This document shows, piece after piece, positions 15,146 to 16,091 of a DNA stretch of 16,091 nt (positions within the stretch are counted from its first letter, which is position 1; each line of letters begins with the position of its first letter). Made by a program: the position numbers and the translations under genes. The DNA lies in assembly GCA_947374125.1 (NCBI GenBank), contig CANCAR010000039.1:1-16091 (forward strand). The letters are read 5' to 3'. This DNA comes from Hyphomicrobiales bacterium. GTDB taxonomy: Bacteria > Pseudomonadota > Alphaproteobacteria > Rhizobiales > Beijerinckiaceae. The notes under the pieces were generated by a model. The model worked only from the letters and a program-made list of their open reading frames with translations, was not told where the DNA came from and searched no databases.

Positions 15146-15274
15146 GTCAATTCCGGCTAATCATACTGTCAAAAATAAAATACCGTCGCGCAAACGCTTG
15201 CGTCGCGCGGCCCAACCGGACTAGGACACGATTTAGGCCTTGGGGTCAATCTTTCGAAAACAGGAGCGGGTTAA
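15146..15274. promoter_or_regulatory. Divergent leuS / yggS intergenic region with repeats
   Basis: This 129-base region must hold both promoters. It contains a direct repeat CGTCGCGC (15184-15191 and 15201-15208) flanking an inverted repeat CGCAA / TTGCG (15189-15193, 15198-15202), which could be an operator or a small hairpin. The stretch toward leuS is AT-rich. I could not assign convincing -35/-10 boxes. A strong ribosome site AGGAG (15262-15266) serves yggS. Confidence 0.4.
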
Positions 15275-15955
15275 ATGTCAGACGGCAAAACGGATGATGT
15301 GGTCGCCCGGCTCAAAAAAGTGCGGTCCGAGGTTCTTCGCGCCGTTCGGGATGCAGGACGCCCCGCTCAATTGGTGACGTTGGTTGCCGTTTCCAAAACC
15401 TATTTTGCGGATGCCATCTTGCCGGTGCTTGAAGAGGGCCAACGCGTGTTTGGTGAGAATCGCGTCCAAGAATCGCAAGGCAAATGGCCGGATCTTAAGG
15501 CCCAGTATCCCGATGTTGAATTGCATCTGATCGGCCCTTTGCAGAGCAACAAGGCCAAGGAAGCGGTCGCTTTGTTTGATGTCATCGAAACAATTGATCG
15601 CCCCTCCATTGCCGAGGCGCTTTCAAAGGAATTTGCGAAAACTGACCGACGTCCCAAGCTCTATGTGCAGGTCAACACGGGCGAAGAGCCGCAAAAAGCT
15701 GGCATTGCCCCACAAGATGCTGACGCCTTTTTGGCGCGCTGTCGCGATGAGTGGAAACTGCCCATCGAAGGCTTGATGTGTATTCCGCCTGTTGATGAGC
15801 CGCCTTCCGCCCATTTTGGGCTTCTACGAACCATCGCTCAACGGCATGGGATTAAGACATTATCGATGGGAATGAGCGCCGATTTTGAGGCCGCCATTCA
15901 GATGGGTGCTACCCATGTCAGGGTTGGAAGCGCTATTTTCGGCCATCGATCTTAA
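15275..15955 (+). CDS. yggS: Pyridoxal-phosphate homeostasis protein (YggS/PipY/PROSC family)
   Basis: This 226-residue protein is a single-domain PLP-binding TIM barrel of the YggS family. It has no known catalytic activity and is held to balance vitamin B6 pools and the amino acid metabolism that depends on them. The PLP-lysine motif LVAVSKT places K41 at the expected site. GENRVQE (about 60-66), LHLIGPLQSNK and the phosphate-binding C-terminal segment MGMSADFEAAIQMGATHVRVGSAIFG all match the family. The ATG at 15275 has AGGAG 8 bases upstream. It stands alone, divergent from leuS, and its TAA overlaps the stop codon of a gene coming from the right on the other strand. Confidence 0.96.
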   Translation: MSDGKTDDVVARLKKVRSEVLRAVRDAGRPAQLVTLVAVSKTYFADAILPVLEEGQRVFGENRVQESQGKWPDLKAQYPDVELHLIGPLQSNKAKEAVALFDVIETIDRPSIAEALSKEFAKTDRRPKLYVQVNTGEEPQKAGIAPQDADAFLARCRDEWKLPIEGLMCIPPVDEPPSAHFGLLRTIAQRHGIKTLSMGMSADFEAAIQMGATHVRVGSAIFGHRS

Positions 15956-16089
15956 GATATTCCGGTACGATCCCGAATAAACCGGCGCAGCTCATCGTCA
16001 TAATAATGCGGCGCTGTCAGGCTCGCCCCGTGCAACCGAAGCGTTGAATCATCGAGCGATGTGGTCATTCCGATTACACCAAGGCCCGC
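15952..16089 (-). CDS. C-terminal 45 residues of an unrecognised protein, cut by the window edge
   Basis: A minus-strand frame is open from the window edge to a TAA at 15952-15954 and has no alternative in the other two frames, both of which stop early. The visible tail contains LRLHGASLTAPHYYDDELRR and ends RDRTGIS. I do not recognise the family: there is no catalytic motif, membrane segment or repeat in the part seen. The stop overlaps that of yggS by two bases, a convergent arrangement like parB/holA, which supports it being a real gene. Nothing can be said of its function without the rest. Confidence 0.6.
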   Translation of the reverse strand, partial: AGLGVIGMTTSLDDSTLRLHGASLTAPHYYDDELRRFIRDRTGIS

Positions 16090-16091
16090 TT

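Noticed and set aside
14588..15160. 190-codon open frame on the plus strand opposite leuS
   Set aside because: It lies wholly over the conserved N-terminal catalytic region of leuS in an antisense frame, has no ribosome site or family motifs, and is explained by leuS codon use.
15163..15168. TTGACA on the minus strand as a -35 box for leuS
   Set aside because: It lies too close to the leuS ATG; a -10 box 17 bases on would fall on the start codon.

Overview
This window is an ordinary but very informative stretch of an alphaproteobacterial chromosome: the replication-origin and chromosome-partition neighbourhood. The lineage call rests on gene content and order (ppsR / hemE-hemJ / rho / mnmE / mnmG / rsmG / parA / parB, then holA, lptE and leuS on the other strand) and on ATGA-type operon overlaps. 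All 15 genes look intact except the two cut by the window ends. I see no rRNA, tRNA, insertion sequence, CRISPR array or prophage gene.

Left arm (1-1795, minus strand): ppsR-maf-aroE, a tightly overlapping operon read leftward, with aroE cut by the window edge. Next comes the only gene-free stretch over 300 bases (1796-2186). It is AT-rich, carries several DnaA-box-like motifs, and lies between ppsR (the 'RP001' family) and hemE, the place where the Caulobacter and Rickettsia origins lie. I call it the probable chromosomal oriC.

Middle (2187-10951, plus strand): hemE-hemJ (heme synthesis) are 3 bases apart. A structured leader of about 220 bases precedes rho. Then follow mnmE, mnmG and rsmG (tRNA wobble-uridine and 16S rRNA modification) and parA-parB (chromosome segregation). 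Two parS-like ParB sites are present: one near-perfect site between mnmE and mnmG, and a degenerate one inside the start of rsmG. ParA, ParB, parS and the probable origin thus all lie within about 9 kb, so origin firing and origin segregation are encoded together.

Right arm (10948-16091): leuS-lptE-holA is read leftward, convergent with parB with overlapping stop codons. If the origin call is right, this operon is transcribed head-on to the replication fork. Divergent from leuS is the PLP-homeostasis gene yggS, whose stop overlaps the stop of an unrecognised gene entering from the right.

I found no novel multi-gene system. The points most worth a second look are the oriC candidate, the paired parS sites with conserved flanks, the rho leader (a 14-bp perfect palindrome plus DnaA-box-like motifs), and an unusual G4 motif in MnmE.
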